Assembly (NCBI GenBank): GCA_963681505.1
Contig: OY811974.1
Coordinates: 2,992,511-3,056,510 of the forward strand
Length of the DNA stretch: 64,000 nucleotides
Source: Eunapius fragilis
Lineage: Eukaryota; Porifera; Demospongiae; Spongillida; Spongillidae
Direction of reading: 5' to 3'
Position numbers and translations under genes: made by a program. Under the pieces are notes generated by a model. That model did not search any database, had not been told where the DNA came from, and saw only the letters and a list, made by a program, of their open reading frames with translations. Positions within the stretch are counted from its first letter, which is position 1. Each line of letters begins with the position of its first letter. This document shows positions 13,128 through 24,788 of the stretch, piece after piece.

Positions 13128-13400
13128 ATTCAGAAGTTCTTAAACTTGGCCTCCTTGGCTGGTTGGAAATCTATCGCACGGAGGGAGATCTTCGCGCGGC
13201 TGTTAGCTTTGGTCATTCTGTAATCCACTGGGCCCAAAGACATCACCTCCTTCCTGACAGCAAGAATTGCCCTCGTTGTGGAAGGGATATGAATCCAGCG
13301 GATAGAGAGAGGATCAGGTTCAGTTGGAACGTTTTTTGATGGTAGATGTAACCTCCGAAGTGAGATTTTCCAAATTCTGATTAAAATTTGCATAAAATTA
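13128..13400 (+). pseudogene. ISXO2/Merlin-type transposase N-terminal fragment
   Basis: The plus strand encodes an N-terminal region HWAQRHHLLPDSKN followed by CPRCGRDM, the zinc-ribbon arrangement at the start of ISXO2-like transposases (bacterial IS1595 group; Merlin in animals). After ...IRFSWN the frame shifts by one or two bases. The next frame reads FFDGRCNLRSEIFQILIKIC, which corresponds to the segment that follows the second Cys pair in this family (GTFF...L...I). The expected second CxxC is missing and the DDE catalytic region was not found downstream, so this is a truncated, frameshifted relic. Assignment rests on motif memory only; a profile search against the ISXO2 zinc-ribbon domain would settle it. 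Confidence 0.5.
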
Positions 13401-13671
13401 ACCTTTTTAGTGAGATTTTTTCACCTGGTGCAAAAAATTGTGCTATTTATGCATATAGTGTACAAATCATGATATATGTCAAATGTCTATTAACAGCTGT
13501 TTTACGCAGATAGAAAAATGCACTTGCATTAAATTGTGTATTTGTAATTTGTCGAGTTATAGCACTAACTATCAGGCAGACACCTGGAGATTTCAACAAT
13601 CTTTCGAATAATTCATGTTTGGTCTCTGTAGCAAAGATGACTTCAGAACTCTCTGTAAGTTTCTTCAGTCT

Positions 13672-13958
13672 ACAAGTAAATAAAAACATTCTCTACGAGA
13701 AAGTTGGTGGGATATAGGATTTGATTATGACATTGGTGGTGTAAAAAGCAAGGAAACAAGGTCTTATCAGAAGGGAAAATGTCATAGTCCTATATTTAGC
13801 ACACAAACAACACATGCCCTAGAAATGTGCTAAATATAGGACTATGACATTTTCCCTTCTGATAAGACCTTGTTTCCTTGCTTTTTACACCACCAATGTC
13901 ATAATCAAATCCTATATCCCACCAACTTTCTCGTAGAGAATGTTTTTATTTACTTGTT
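13672..13958. mobile_element. Near-perfect palindromic MITE
   Basis: Two arms of about 137 bp (13673-13809 and 13821-13957) are exact or nearly exact reverse complements around a loop of only some ten bases. The outer ends are ACAAGTAAATAAAAAC and its complement. The inner part contains GCTAAATATAGGACTATGAC. Related single arms occur at 46637-46790, 51710-51870, near 34605-34662 and near 36430-36510, so this is a dispersed family. There is no coding capacity. The near identity of the arms points to a young insertion or to recent arm homogenisation. Confidence 0.85.
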
Positions 13959-13989
13959 TTCTTAATTTTTTTTTTCATATATTATATAA

Positions 13990-14360
13990 AAGCGAGTCCT
14001 CCAGCCGATTCTGAAGCTATTGGTGAAAATTTCATCGCTTAGAAATGTTCCTGTCCTGAGTTATGCGTTGCCAAGAAGGAGGAGAAGGAGAATAAGAAGA
14101 CGACCCGCCCCTTGTTCCGAGACTGGGTACGAGGACGGGCAGTACACTCTTGTTCTCAACAACCACGCGGTTCAGCGACATGAAACAAAAACGAAACTAC
14201 TCATTTATGACTTCTAGATCGATTGCTAAAACAAGCTACACGATCCGATCGTCGGGAGTGTTGTTACAGACGGGTCGCGTTTTTTTAATGACATTCATAG
14301 TCGGGGTCAAATCCTATATGGAAGTTTCTAACGAAACTTCCGATAATAATTTCGATAATT
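13990..14360 (+). repeat. Interspersed repeat linked to the palindromic MITE (copy A)
   Basis: The segment containing GACCCGCCCC, GACTGGGTACGAGGACGGGC, GATCCGATCGTCGGGAGT and TTTCTAACGAAACTTCCGAT recurs at 46966-47214 in the same order, and in a more diverged form at 50690-50900. In both close copies it follows an arm of the 13.7-kb MITE family, so MITE arm plus this body probably form one larger element. Here the linker is a short GGAGAAGGAG-type purine stretch; in the second copy that linker has expanded to about 180 bp. Confidence 0.7.
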
Positions 14361-15196
14361 CAACATCTGCATGGCTAATAATTACCTATTTCATATCATT
14401 GCAGATATCAAACAAAACTTCTATTGATTAGTATATCTTTGTGAGGAACATTTGAGCATAGTATTTTATTGATCATCGATCGTTTTGTAATCGGAGGCCC
14501 AGGTATAGAGGTGGAAATTGATGAAAGTAATTTTGGTAAACGGAAATACAACAGAGGAAAGGGGATAGTCATTGGGTTTTTGGTGGAATCCAGCAAAATG
14601 TGTGTGGAGAACGTTTCTTGGTAGAAGTACAACAACGAGACACCATCACACTTCTTCCGCTGATAGCTCAATACATCCGCCATGCATTCAAAACTGTTTA
14701 CAGAGTGCATGTGGGGAAGGCATAGCTGAACAGTATCCATAACAGGTTGAGGATACTGTTACATACCTAGTTAGACTATCATTAAGATACAATTTGAGTA
14801 CTGTTTTGTGTACTGTTATGTAATAGTGTGTAATAGTTCTAATAGTGTAAATTACTTGTTGATTAGATTTGATTGCACCGAGGATTGCGCATCATGGTTG
14901 CTAACTATTTTGTTTTCATGGTCCAACTCCGAACGGTTCAGAAAGTGATACACTCTCGTTCTGACTTCCAACCGGCTCTTGTGTAGATTAGCCCACTTTC
15001 ACGGGATGGTATGTGCAACGTTACCTATGAAGAGCGGAGCCATAAAAAAGGTACGCGCGTTGATTATATAAGCGTAGGAAATGTTCAGCTTTGTGTATCC
15101 GCTCGTGTACCTGACGAGCGTTTCTTATATATCTTATTTTGTAACCTGTGTGAAGGCATTCTATATCCAAGTGGCTTGTTTTTTTTTTTTTCACAA
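14361..15196. other. Intergenic, no gene recognised
   Basis: No domain is recognisable. A minus-strand open frame around 14408-14740 contains no motif I know. The sequence around 14740-14890 is rich in TACTGTTAC/AATAGTGTA words. Confidence 0.35.
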
Positions 15197-15975
15197 AGCG
15201 GCACTGGAGAAGGCAAAATCGTCATTGACAACATGGAGAACGCTCTCACAATGGATGAACTTAGGACGCCTTTCTACCAGCATGGGAAAAAGTCACAGTC
15301 AGACCATGGCGAATCAAGTTCTGCATGCAGCAAGAAATACAGAAGCTGTAGCATTTTTAGATTTCTTGACAACAGGGATGGTGGTACTAGATTGTTTGAA
15401 GGCATCTGAACAAGTCAGAGTGGTCCTCAATAATCGGAAACAGGTAAGTATTAATTCGTATCACCATTGCTTTTTGTCTCATTTTCATTTTGCTTTGGTG
15501 TGTCATAATCCAAGGGGTTGTCTATCAAATGAAGATCGTGCGTTTTGAAATAGATGTAAGTCACATGTTAGTCTTATCTCTATAACTGTGAAGCCAACAC
15601 ACATAATCTCTTGAGGAATTTGAATTAAAATTGTTAAAAGTGTCATTATTTGGTCATTTCATAACAGATATCACCATCACAAATCGTTATAATCGTGCTG
15701 ATTCTGAGCCACATTGGAGTTAGCAGATGGCAGAAGTTAATGTAAGCTGCTCCCTCCTCATAACATTCAGATGAACAAAGAATTCATCTGCAAGCAACAA
15801 ATGGTACTGCATACACTGATACCAATTTATCTTTCAACTGTTCATTTTTATATAGGCAACGAATGCAATGGACAATGATGATGCTACATTGATCACTAAC
15901 AGGTGGTGGTCTAAGGACCACACAGCAAGGCGATATGTTGTCAGAGGTGTTATAGACGAGTTAGGTGACCTTTGA
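15197..15975 (+). CDS. Uncharacterised two-exon gene candidate
   Basis: Exon A runs from a polypyrimidine tract plus CACAAAG acceptor at about 15196 to a good donor CAG|GTAAGT at 15443/15444. Exon C follows TATATAG at 15856 and ends at TGA 15973-15975. Both junctions are phase 0, and the joined frame is open, giving ...SEQVRVVLNNRKQ then ATNAMDNDDATLITNRWWSK ...GVIDELGDL. A further possible exon at 15668-15741 would shift the frame and is not needed. Inner Met codons (for example in MGKSHSQTMANQ) could start the protein, but the true 5' end is not determined. I do not recognise the family. The evidence is good splice signals and conserved frame only; it could also be an intron-bearing transposon relic. 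Confidence 0.35.
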
Positions 15976-16242
15976 ATGTCACAACCAGCCAAGAAGTCTT
16001 CATTACGAGCTGAAATGATATAGACTGTGGAGAAAGGAGGATGGCAGTCTGGAAATGTGCAAGCTTAACTGTTGCGGGACATTTTTCTTTTCTTGAGTTT
16101 ACATGTTTTTATTAATTTAAATTTTTTTTTCCAGTTCATCAGCCAAAATTAATACATTGAAATAAAACATGAAATACATACAATTAGATTATACTTAAGT
16201 TATTAAAATGAAATCATAAAGAGAAACAATAAGTCAAAAAAT

Positions 16243-16960
16243 TTACTCTATGAATGAGGCCAGAGGAGCACCATCATCAAACCCCAGCCCCCTTCTACAT
16301 TTGATGTGGGATCCTCTAAGACAGAGGCTCACTGCTCGAACCGCTGCAAAAGAGAGCTGTGATATGATGTAACAGCTGGTGATGGAATAGGCTTTGTCCC
16401 ACTTGAAGGACAGAGCAGTGGCCATGTGCTTAAGGAAGTAACTAGCCTCTTTGTGAAGTAGTCCATCCACGGAAAGGTCAAATGGGGTGAAGGTGTGTCT
16501 TCTGTCTTCAACTGCTTTTTTGTACATTCTCTTCTTCTCTTGTGAGCTGGATTCAAGAATGGCATTAGTTGCTCAATGGCAATGTGATGGGGCATCAGTG
16601 ACTATGACACGGACATCAAACAACGCATCCACCTGTGGTTGCCAAACACCTCTGATTCCCAGTTCAAGCCTTAGCCCTGGATCACTTGAAGTGGCAGTAG
16701 CTTCATTCCTTTATAACTTGAGGCGGCAAGATCACCAATGCAGTCATGAATCTCATTGTGGCGCAGTATAACAAGTCCCCCTTTCTTACAGTCTAGGGCA
16801 TGTTGGAGAGTGAAATCAGCCCCCCCCCAACCATCACATTTGGCTGGCAGATCAGGTGGATGCGCAAATAGCGCAGAGCTAGGCAATATCTGAACTTTAC
16901 AGGAGTCAAATCAAAGTGGCAGCTTTGTAGTGGCAGGGTCGTCAACCAGCTGGATGTTTT
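16243..16960 (-). pseudogene. LINE C-terminal remnant
   Basis: On the minus strand, 16886-16671 contains a CDG-type zinc-binding block followed by HALDCKKGGLVILRHNEI, the conserved post-RT region of this LINE family. Further on, 16600-16243 contains MYKKAVEDRRHTFTPFDLSV, DGLLHKEASYFLKHMA and LCLRGSHIKCRRGLGFDDG, its C-terminal domain. Frameshifts separate the pieces. A related copy with the same domains lies at 48760-49480. Its reverse transcriptase domain is not present here. Confidence 0.75.
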
Positions 16961-18412
16961 GCCCTCGACTACCCTAACGATTGCACGCAATCTGCATGGT
17001 AAAAGAGTTGCAAGAATGGCACCTAGTTTCTGTTTGGCAACCCTTTTTGAGACTCATGTCTTGGTGACAGGCAGAGCTAAATTCACCACATCCCTTAATA
17101 GCTTCTATAACAACTTTGTTCATTCTGTGAAAGGAATGTGTTGGGTCGGAGGGGCAGAAGTGTATATATGGCGAGCATAAAATGCCTCGTTGGGCGTTGC
17201 GCTCTGAACATTGTAAGAGTAAATTATGTCAATAGTAGCATATTGTGGTAACATCGTACTACATTGCCTCGGATACAATCATTGCAATCCTTGATACAGC
17301 AGCAGCATAGAAATTTGTACTTTAAAATACATGCGTAGTAAAATTTACACACAGTATAAAGTACAATTTTGATGTAATTTTTAAATAGTGATTACAGCGA
17401 ATTTCAAAAATAGTTTATCTTGAAGGTATACATTTTTATATACCTAACGTTGTAATAATTCTTTTTTCCCTGTGTAGATTGTTACCATTGAACGGAACCT
17501 AATGGATCGTTACCATTGAACGGAACCTAATGAACTAATTAATGGACTATTTCAAGATTCTTATTCCGTACCCACCACTGTTTATATGGCATCATCCATT
17601 GATAAAATGAATGGTTTTATGCAGTACTGCATGGCCATTCCACTAGCTCCGAACATTTCTTGGAGATTGGCAATGAACATATGCATAAGTAGCATGCACC
17701 TCTAATGTTTATCCATAATGCGAGTTATCTCTCGCTTTTTACACTACGATTGCGGGGATAATTTAAATAGAATATAAGCAATGCTTACGTTGCTATACGC
17801 GTCGGGTTGACCTTATAGTTGTGTACACTGAGCCCTGTGTGAATCGCCATGCAATTAATTCAATGCCGCGCGTGCAAAAGCTCACAATGCAAACCGCTAC
17901 CTGCGCTAAGTTGGTGCTGCATGTTCTACACCCAGATGGTCATTGTCCTGTTGTAATAACGATTGAACATTGGTGGTCTGGCAAGCAAGTCCTACTACAA
18001 TAAAAATGACTCTAACAGCAACACACCTGTGCACACAACTACATACAGCTTGCATGGTTCGTACTTTCGGAATTAACTGACGAGTAAGGAACCAAAGGCG
18101 ATATTCATAAACACGTACGCAACTGCCATTTCACGTAATTCCGTGTTTGAAGCATTTCAATTTATTAAACATCTACAAATTTAGGGAGGGCATAACAGAA
18201 CCAAAACAGGGGAGTAGAGAATAATAATCACCTCACCAGGACTGTAAAGATGAAAATCGTGTTTCATAGTACCTCCAACCCGAAAATCGTGCTCCACATC
18301 ACAAACTTGCACGGATAATCTACCATAAAAAGACGCTATACTAAGTACCACTTGCGTGGTTGTCTTCATGCTTTGATAAAATAGCAGCTATATGTATTAG
18401 TCCAAATTAATT
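16961..18412. other. Intergenic; small tandem duplication at 17481-17533
   Basis: No gene recognised. A 28-bp unit beginning GTTACCATTGAACGGAACCT is repeated twice in tandem at 17481-17533. The rest is A/T-rich unique-looking sequence. Confidence 0.45.
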
Positions 18413-18582
18413 CACTATATTTACTACTGTTCAACTATGGTGCAAATGTGTATGTAAATATTGTATATGTGACATTTCCGCTATAGTAAATGAAAGCTAT
18501 ATATTTACTACGGTATTGATGTCACATATACCATATTTACTAACGCATTTGTACCGCATTTGATCAGTAGTAAATATATTGT
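18413..18582. mobile_element. Inverted-repeat element (MITE-like)
   Basis: Arms at 18413-18475 and 18519-18582 are imperfect reverse complements: both contain TATTTACTACTG, then a CAAATG region, then TATATGTGACAT. The intervening loop is about 43 bp. There is no coding capacity and no clear target duplication. Confidence 0.6.
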
Positions 18583-18991
18583 AAATCCAAAACTATCAGT
18601 GAAATTTTGTTGCGTACAACAAGATGCAGGACATAAAACTTGCGCCAATTGCATCAGGCTTTTCTCTCCGCTCGTGGTGGTTACGCATACACTCTGCCAC
18701 CCTTCTGCTGTTAAATTACACTTAAACTTTGGTATTATATCTGCCTCCTCATTACCAAACACTTTGATAATATTATCTGAGATAATATATAGAGTGATAT
18801 ATATATATATATAATCTGGTGGCAAATTCTTTGAGGTTTGAGAAGGACCTCCGCAATACTCACACGCACGCAGTTATGCACACCATGCACACACCTAATG
18901 TCACATAAATACGCACACGCAGTCTACTGTCGACTGCCATACACAAGCACGCACGCAAACACGCACACATACACGTACAACATGCCACAAG

Positions 18992-19040
18992 CTTGTCACA
19001 CACACACACACACATACACATACACACACACACGCGCGCG

Positions 19041-19110
<70 letters not shown>
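18992..19110. repeat. (CA)n microsatellite with internal (CG)n
   Basis: A CA array of about 120 bp, interrupted near 19033-19048 by eight CG dinucleotides, which together make an alternating purine-pyrimidine tract expected to favour Z-DNA. It ends about 180 bp before the signal-peptide exon of the membrane-protein gene at 19288. Confidence 0.95.
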
Positions 19111-19114
<4 letters not shown>

Positions 19115-19287
19115 ACAAGTGTAAGTTAAGACTGTGCCAATGTCAATTAACGTCAATTACATCCGGTATTTGCGGAACATTTATACGCGTTACACATAAC
19201 TATGGACTTCAGTTACGCATCCTCCGGCCGGCGTCACGCTTCGTTTGAAGAATGCGCGTGGGGATTCAAACACTAATTGCTCAACAA

Positions 19288-22200
19288 ATGGCGAGTATGC
19301 AGAGGACTGACAGTCGTCTTCGTTACTCACTGCTCCTGACCGTACTACTTTACTCCGTCATACCTACCTGTAAGTGGTACCTTTATACTGATGTTTTCAT
19401 GGTTAGATTAATTCGGTATTTTAGTGTATAGGGTTTAACTAATATTCACTACGCTATAATGTAAGACTCTTTAATGCAAACTACGCGGTATATAGTGACG
19501 GCTGTCCTGGACCGGTTGAGGGTTGTGGTTGGGGGGCATACGCGTAGGACTCCCTCCTCCCCTTTATATTATGAACGTATATGTAGGACACGCCCTCTGA
19601 GCAGGCCCCCAATCCTGTTTACGTTGAGAAATAAGTTCTATCCACCCCCCACCCCCCACACATAGAGATTATATAATGATGCCAGGCATATAGTAGTAGT
19701 CTTCTGCGATTCTGTTTGCTTGCAATTATTTAACCGGGGAAAGGCAGTCGAAAACGTCGCTTTCATTTGCCATCTTTGTCTGGTACACCAGGTACAGTAG
19801 TATGACCTATGCTTTTACATTATGTGCATGTATATATGTATGTGTATGTGTGTGTTAGTGTGTGCGTGTGTGATAGAACAGGTGCATAGTATAGTCAGCC
19901 TTGAACTTTAACTCCTATGGTAACCATATGTCTGCTATGTACTTACACTTATGTGACTCGTAACGACACAAATATCGCTGCTTTTACGCCTACATACATT
20001 ATTATAATATACTTATACATATCAGAGCAAATCAATTCTGCATCAAATTCAAAGTTGAGCAACGGTGGTGAACCCAAATGTTAAAAACGCAGATGACACA
20101 TGTAGACATACACATATTCTGTCATTCATATGATTGGTTATTTCTTCCTTCTCTAGTGACACAAACAACTCAAGGTTAGCTCTAAATTATTAAAGAGTTC
20201 CTTTTTACACTACAGATAACTCCACCCTAGCCACCAACATAAATACAACAACGCCTACAGTTTGTTATTATATAATTATAACGTTACAGCGAATACACAA
20301 AGAATATATAAATGATACATAAAACTAGATACACTAAATAATAACACAAAACTTGTACATAAAACTCCTCATCCTCACTGTTCACTTTCATTATCCCCAA
20401 TTCGGAAGCTGCATTACCCTGTTGGATGGCCACAATTATAATTATGTACAGTCATAAAAAGTGGTGCACAATGCTCTGTCCCACACTTACCACAAATAGG
20501 TGCACATGTAAACAAAAGTGCAGAACATATATAGGCGCACACGTATTCTGCTGTAAATCAATCATTCATTTACATGCTAAATTCTCTTTCATCAGTGACG
20601 ACCCAATCACCAGGTTAGTTTTTATTCAGTAGTTGCTTTGCATATTTATTGCATCCACCACTGCCACCTATGAAGACACATCCACACCAACACCACCAAC
20701 AGGTTTGTGAGTGCAAACATTTTATATTTGTGAGTGCAGACGTTTATAAATACATGTGTTTTTTTTTAGTACAACTTTAGATTGTTGCAAAAAATTGGTC
20801 ATCTGACAGGCATAAATAAAATATAATCATGTGCCTGAATACTGATATATAATTTATACCAGTATTATAAATATACACTTAAAAGGTAGTGTACTTACCA
20901 ACATGAGCCACACAGGTAAAAAAATGCAGAACATACATAGGGCGCACCATATTCTGCTGTCAATCTATCATTTGTTTATATGCTCAATTCTACCTTCCCC
21001 AGTAACCCAATCACCATCACCAACTATAGGTTAGTTATAATTAAAGAGTTATTTTGTATATTTATTGCGCCATATATTGCAACACCACAGCCACCACTGA
21101 AGGCCCATCCTCATCAACAGCATGTGAGAACAAACTAGTTTTTACTTATTCATGCATGTTTCACAGTATAGCTTTAGATTAGCACAACAAAGATCTCCGT
21201 CATTAATAAAATAGAAATTAATATATGCAGGTACTTCCTGAATATTGCAACACCACAGGTGGCGGAGAGTGTTTTGTCCTTAATTTATATTAAAACTCAA
21301 ATGCAGAAAACACATAGTGCACACATATTCTCTCATTTCTTTATCTTCTTTCTTTACCAGTGATCCAATCACCACCATCTATAGGTTAGTTCTAATTAGA
21401 GAGTTGCTTTGTATATTTATTGCATCACAAATTGCAACACCACAGCCACCACTGAAGGCACATTCACATCAACAGCATGTGAGAACAAACATTGGTTAAA
21501 TAGTTTTTACTGATGCATGTTTCACAGTATAACGTAAGGTTAGTACAAAAAAGATCACAGTCATTAATAAAATAGAAATTAATGTATGCAGGTTATTTCC
21601 TGAATATTGATGATAAGTACATATAGAGGTGGTGGGGAGAGTGCTTTGTCCTTTATAAGTAAACACATATGCAGAAACACATAGGTGCACACAAATTCTC
21701 TCATTCGTTTATCTTTTTCCTTTAACCAGTGATCCAATCACCATCACCATCTCTAGGTTAGCTATTATTAAGGAGTTGCTGTGTACGTTTATTGCATTAT
21801 ATATAACAAAACCACTGCCACCAATGAAGACACATCCTCCACATCATCCTCACATATAGGTTTGTGAGTGCAAACATTTTATATTTGCAAGTGATTTTCA
21901 AGTAAAAATTTTGGTTATTGCAAAACATTGCTCACATGACAGTAATAAATAAGATATAATATTTTGCCTGAATACTGATACATAATCCATACCAGTATTA
22001 TAAATTTAAAAGGTGGTGCACGGTGCTTTGACAAACATGAGCCATAAAAAGGTACACATGCAAAAAAATGCAGAACACACACATAGGCACACTGTCAATC
22101 TATTATTCATTTATATGTTCAATTCTACCTTCCCCAGTTACCCAATCGTCCTCACCTTCAGGTTAGTTCTTATAAAAGAGTTGCTTTGTATCTTTATTGC

Positions 22201-24219
22201 ACCATATATTGCAACATCACAACCACCAACATAGACACATTTCCATCAACAACATTGACAGGTCCGTGAAACTTTACATTGGTTAGTTAGTTTCTTAGTT
22301 GTGATTTTTTATTATAACATTGAGTATTGCAATAAAGTGCTCATAAGAACAGAATATTATGCCTGACAATTTATAGTTCACATTTATGATGTCTGAAATT
22401 TAATAAGTACACAAAATGTTTAATAATAGAGTACTGCAGGATTAGGCTTATAACCACTTGCACAGCTGTATGTATTGATAGTGGATAAATGGTTTATGCT
22501 GATTCATGTATAGATACAGCAAAATCATTCCTGCCTACAACAGTAGTGGTGAGTTCTAGTGCAACTTTAAGATGCCTTATCCACATTTGCAAAACCGTAG
22601 TGCTATACAACCATAATTAGCTGCGCAGAAACCCCATGTATGTATTTCAGATGCTGGTGCATTGATAATATCATTCACCTATATATTTACTTGCTAGCAG
22701 CCAGTTCAGCTTCAAACAACTCAGCATCAGGTTTGTGAACAGCAGCTAGCTCACTATGAAGTAGTAAAAAAGCCCCATTCAATATTTTTATGGCTTTAAT
22801 ATCTTAAAACAGCTATTGTATTATAGTGCAGTTGTCTGGTACTAGCCAGTGTGACATATTATAAAGTGTGATGCTGGCCTTTCCTGTTATCCAGCTGAAG
22901 CAGTGCCATCAAGTCAGTCTTGGTCAAGCAAAAGCTCAGGCTGGTTATGCAATATAGTAAGTTTTTTATTTAAATGGTTGGTTTATTACAGTTGAAGTGG
23001 CCAGAACCGTATCAACACCAGGTATTTAAGATACTTATTGGTTGACTCCTGTTCAAGTATTTTCCCCAACAGTCAGCCCAATGGCCTCAGTGCCAGATGC
23101 TACAAACACTGTTGGATCAGGTTTGTAGATGTAGGCTAACAGTTGAGTGCTGTTCTGATGGACAAAGAATGCTGGTCCACAGCAGTGATATCATTAGTGC
23201 CAACAACCATTGCACAAAGCCTTATTACAGGAATTGGTGAGAATATAGGCATAATTAATAATTAGTGGGTAGTATTCATAGTGCTTTATGTCCACATTTT
23301 GGTTACACAGGAACATCAGGTATGCAATGTCATCTGCACATGATGGATCTTAGCATTTGTTGTGAACATATTCAGGTGTGTCATTGGCTACAAAATCTAC
23401 ATCAGGTCAGTGAACACCAACACACCAGACGGTTGTGAAGTGAGTCTTTCATTTTTTACAGCTGGAGCTCCCACAACTATACTCAATGTGAACATCAGAG
23501 AAACAGCATCGATTGGAATAATGAAGATATCGGTTACTTCAAGTACGATTCAGTGCATATCACCTTTTGGAATAGTAGCAATTGCATTGATCATGTGCTA
23601 ATTTCCATGCTCTTCTTGCTAGGCTTTCCAACTGTTACACCAACAGGTAGGTGCATCTGTCTACAGTGAATGTGAAATATGTATGAAAATATCTGATTGA
23701 AATCTAAGATCTGATTATGACTTAAACTACACATACTTTTTAAAATTTTCTATTCAACGTGTACCATAAAGTAATATCATACATTGTCCAGCGGGGTTTA
23801 ATATTTTCCACTTCATGCACATGTGAATATTGAATGGCAGTTTAGTTTGGAATACCATGTATAGTGTTAATTTTCCATCTGCGCTTGGCAGTGATCCCAG
23901 CAACAGGTTTGCTTCCTGGGAAAGTGACGGCCATTGTTGTTGGCATCATTGGGGTAGTGATCCTGGCACTTATCATTATCGCAATATGCAGATGGTAGGT
24001 GTTATTAGACAAATTTGACATCAGAGGTAAATATTTGTGTATTTTATTTTTGCTAGCTTTCACTCCAAGCTGAAGAAGCAGACTGACATGCGTGATGACA
24101 ATAGTGCAGATGTAAATAACACTTTTGTCATCAGCAATCCATCACTGGAAGACCTTGACAACACATCCGTGCATAGCATCAAGCTCACATATGTGGATAC
24201 AAAGAGAGTAGAATTATAA
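19288..24219 (+). CDS. Type I membrane protein with Ser/Thr/Pro-rich stalk built from tandem micro-exons
   Basis: Exon 1 (19288-19369) encodes a signal peptide, MASMQRTDSRLRYSLLLTVL plus LYSVIPT, and ends in phase 1 at GTAAGT. At least 19 tiny exons follow, each with AG/GT borders, length a multiple of three and phase 1-1: 20157-20174, 20596-20613, 20676-20702, 21003-21029, 21091-21123, 21361-21384, 21446-21478, 21730-21756, 21830-21859, 22138-22161, 22235-22261, 22701-22730, 22895-22912, 22992-23021, 23073-23120, 23186-23236, 23311-23319, 23376-23405 and 23623-23646, plus a weaker 23462-23542. They encode strings such as VTQSPSPTI, VIQSPPSIG, VIQSPSPSL, ATTEGPSSSTA and DTSTPTPPT, the composition of an O-glycosylated stalk. 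Exon 23892-23994 gives one transmembrane helix (AIVVGIIGVVILALIIIAIC). Exon 24057-24219 gives a 54-residue cytoplasmic tail ending KRVEL and containing LTYVD, with a possible phosphotyrosine and a possible class II PDZ end. The product is about 310 residues if all exons are used. I recognise no family. No globular ectodomain was found. Function is unknown; adhesion, sensing or a mucin-like coat are possibilities. Confidence 0.72.
20157..22261 (+). repeat. Tandem array of ~370-400 bp units carrying paired micro-exons
   Basis: Six consecutive units each contain a type A micro-exon (V-x-Q-S-P class, after TTTACCAG or CCCCAG) and, about 60-90 bp later, a type B micro-exon (A-T-T-E-G or D-T-S class), followed by conserved intron text such as GTGAGAACAAAC and AATAAAATAGAAATTAAT. 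Units start near 20157, 20596, 21003, 21361, 21730 and 22138. The type B exon of the first unit, near 20236-20266, has lost its splice donor register by one base. The array shows that the stalk grew by unequal duplication of exon plus intron. Confidence 0.75.
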
Positions 24220-24788
24220 AAACAGTTCAATTCTTAAAGACTGCGTGAGTGCACAACATTATAGTAATGCACAAAAAAAATTGCTGTTACAGCACATCTC
24301 AATACCAACAGTGTGGTAGTATTGTTGATGCTTGCATGCTTTTACTGATCATGGATCATTTGTAGGAGATATTTTGCTACCAATTTTAAACAGTTGATTG
24401 TCAGGGTGTGTGTGGTGTGGTGTGGTGCAGTGTATGCTTTCTCACAAGTGGCATTACACTTTATGGTAATAACCTTATTATGGTGAAGTAATGGTGATCA
24501 CCATAATATTTCTGTAAACATCAGCCCACAACTGCATCTGATGCTAATGTTGGGATTGTTGAAGCTAAGTGACCAATAAGCCGGCAAAATCCTCCATAAA
24601 AGCGTGTAAGAGTTAATGCTTATTGTGGATGACCCAACTGCAAACAGTTTCCCCATTAGCTGCATAAAGTGGTTATTCCTCTCCCATCATGCCAGTGTGG
24701 CATCATACTCATAATCTGGATGTTGCAACACTGGACACTGGTATCTAGTACATTATAATTATTATATAATTATAAATGATATATGTAA
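24220..24788. other. 3' flank of the micro-exon gene
   Basis: Contains the likely 3' UTR. GTGTGGTGTGGTG-type repeats occur near 24405-24430. No other gene is visible. Confidence 0.4.

Noticed and set aside
15668-15741. Middle exon of the uncharacterised gene
   Set aside because: It has splice-like borders, but including it shifts the frame and truncates the product within 13 codons; the two-exon join keeps the frame open.
19786-19792. Possible early exon near 19749-19792 (TCGAAAACGTC...CACCAG|GTACAG) of the micro-exon gene
   Set aside because: Length of 44 nt breaks the phase 1-1 pattern and the peptide is not Ser/Thr/Pro-rich.
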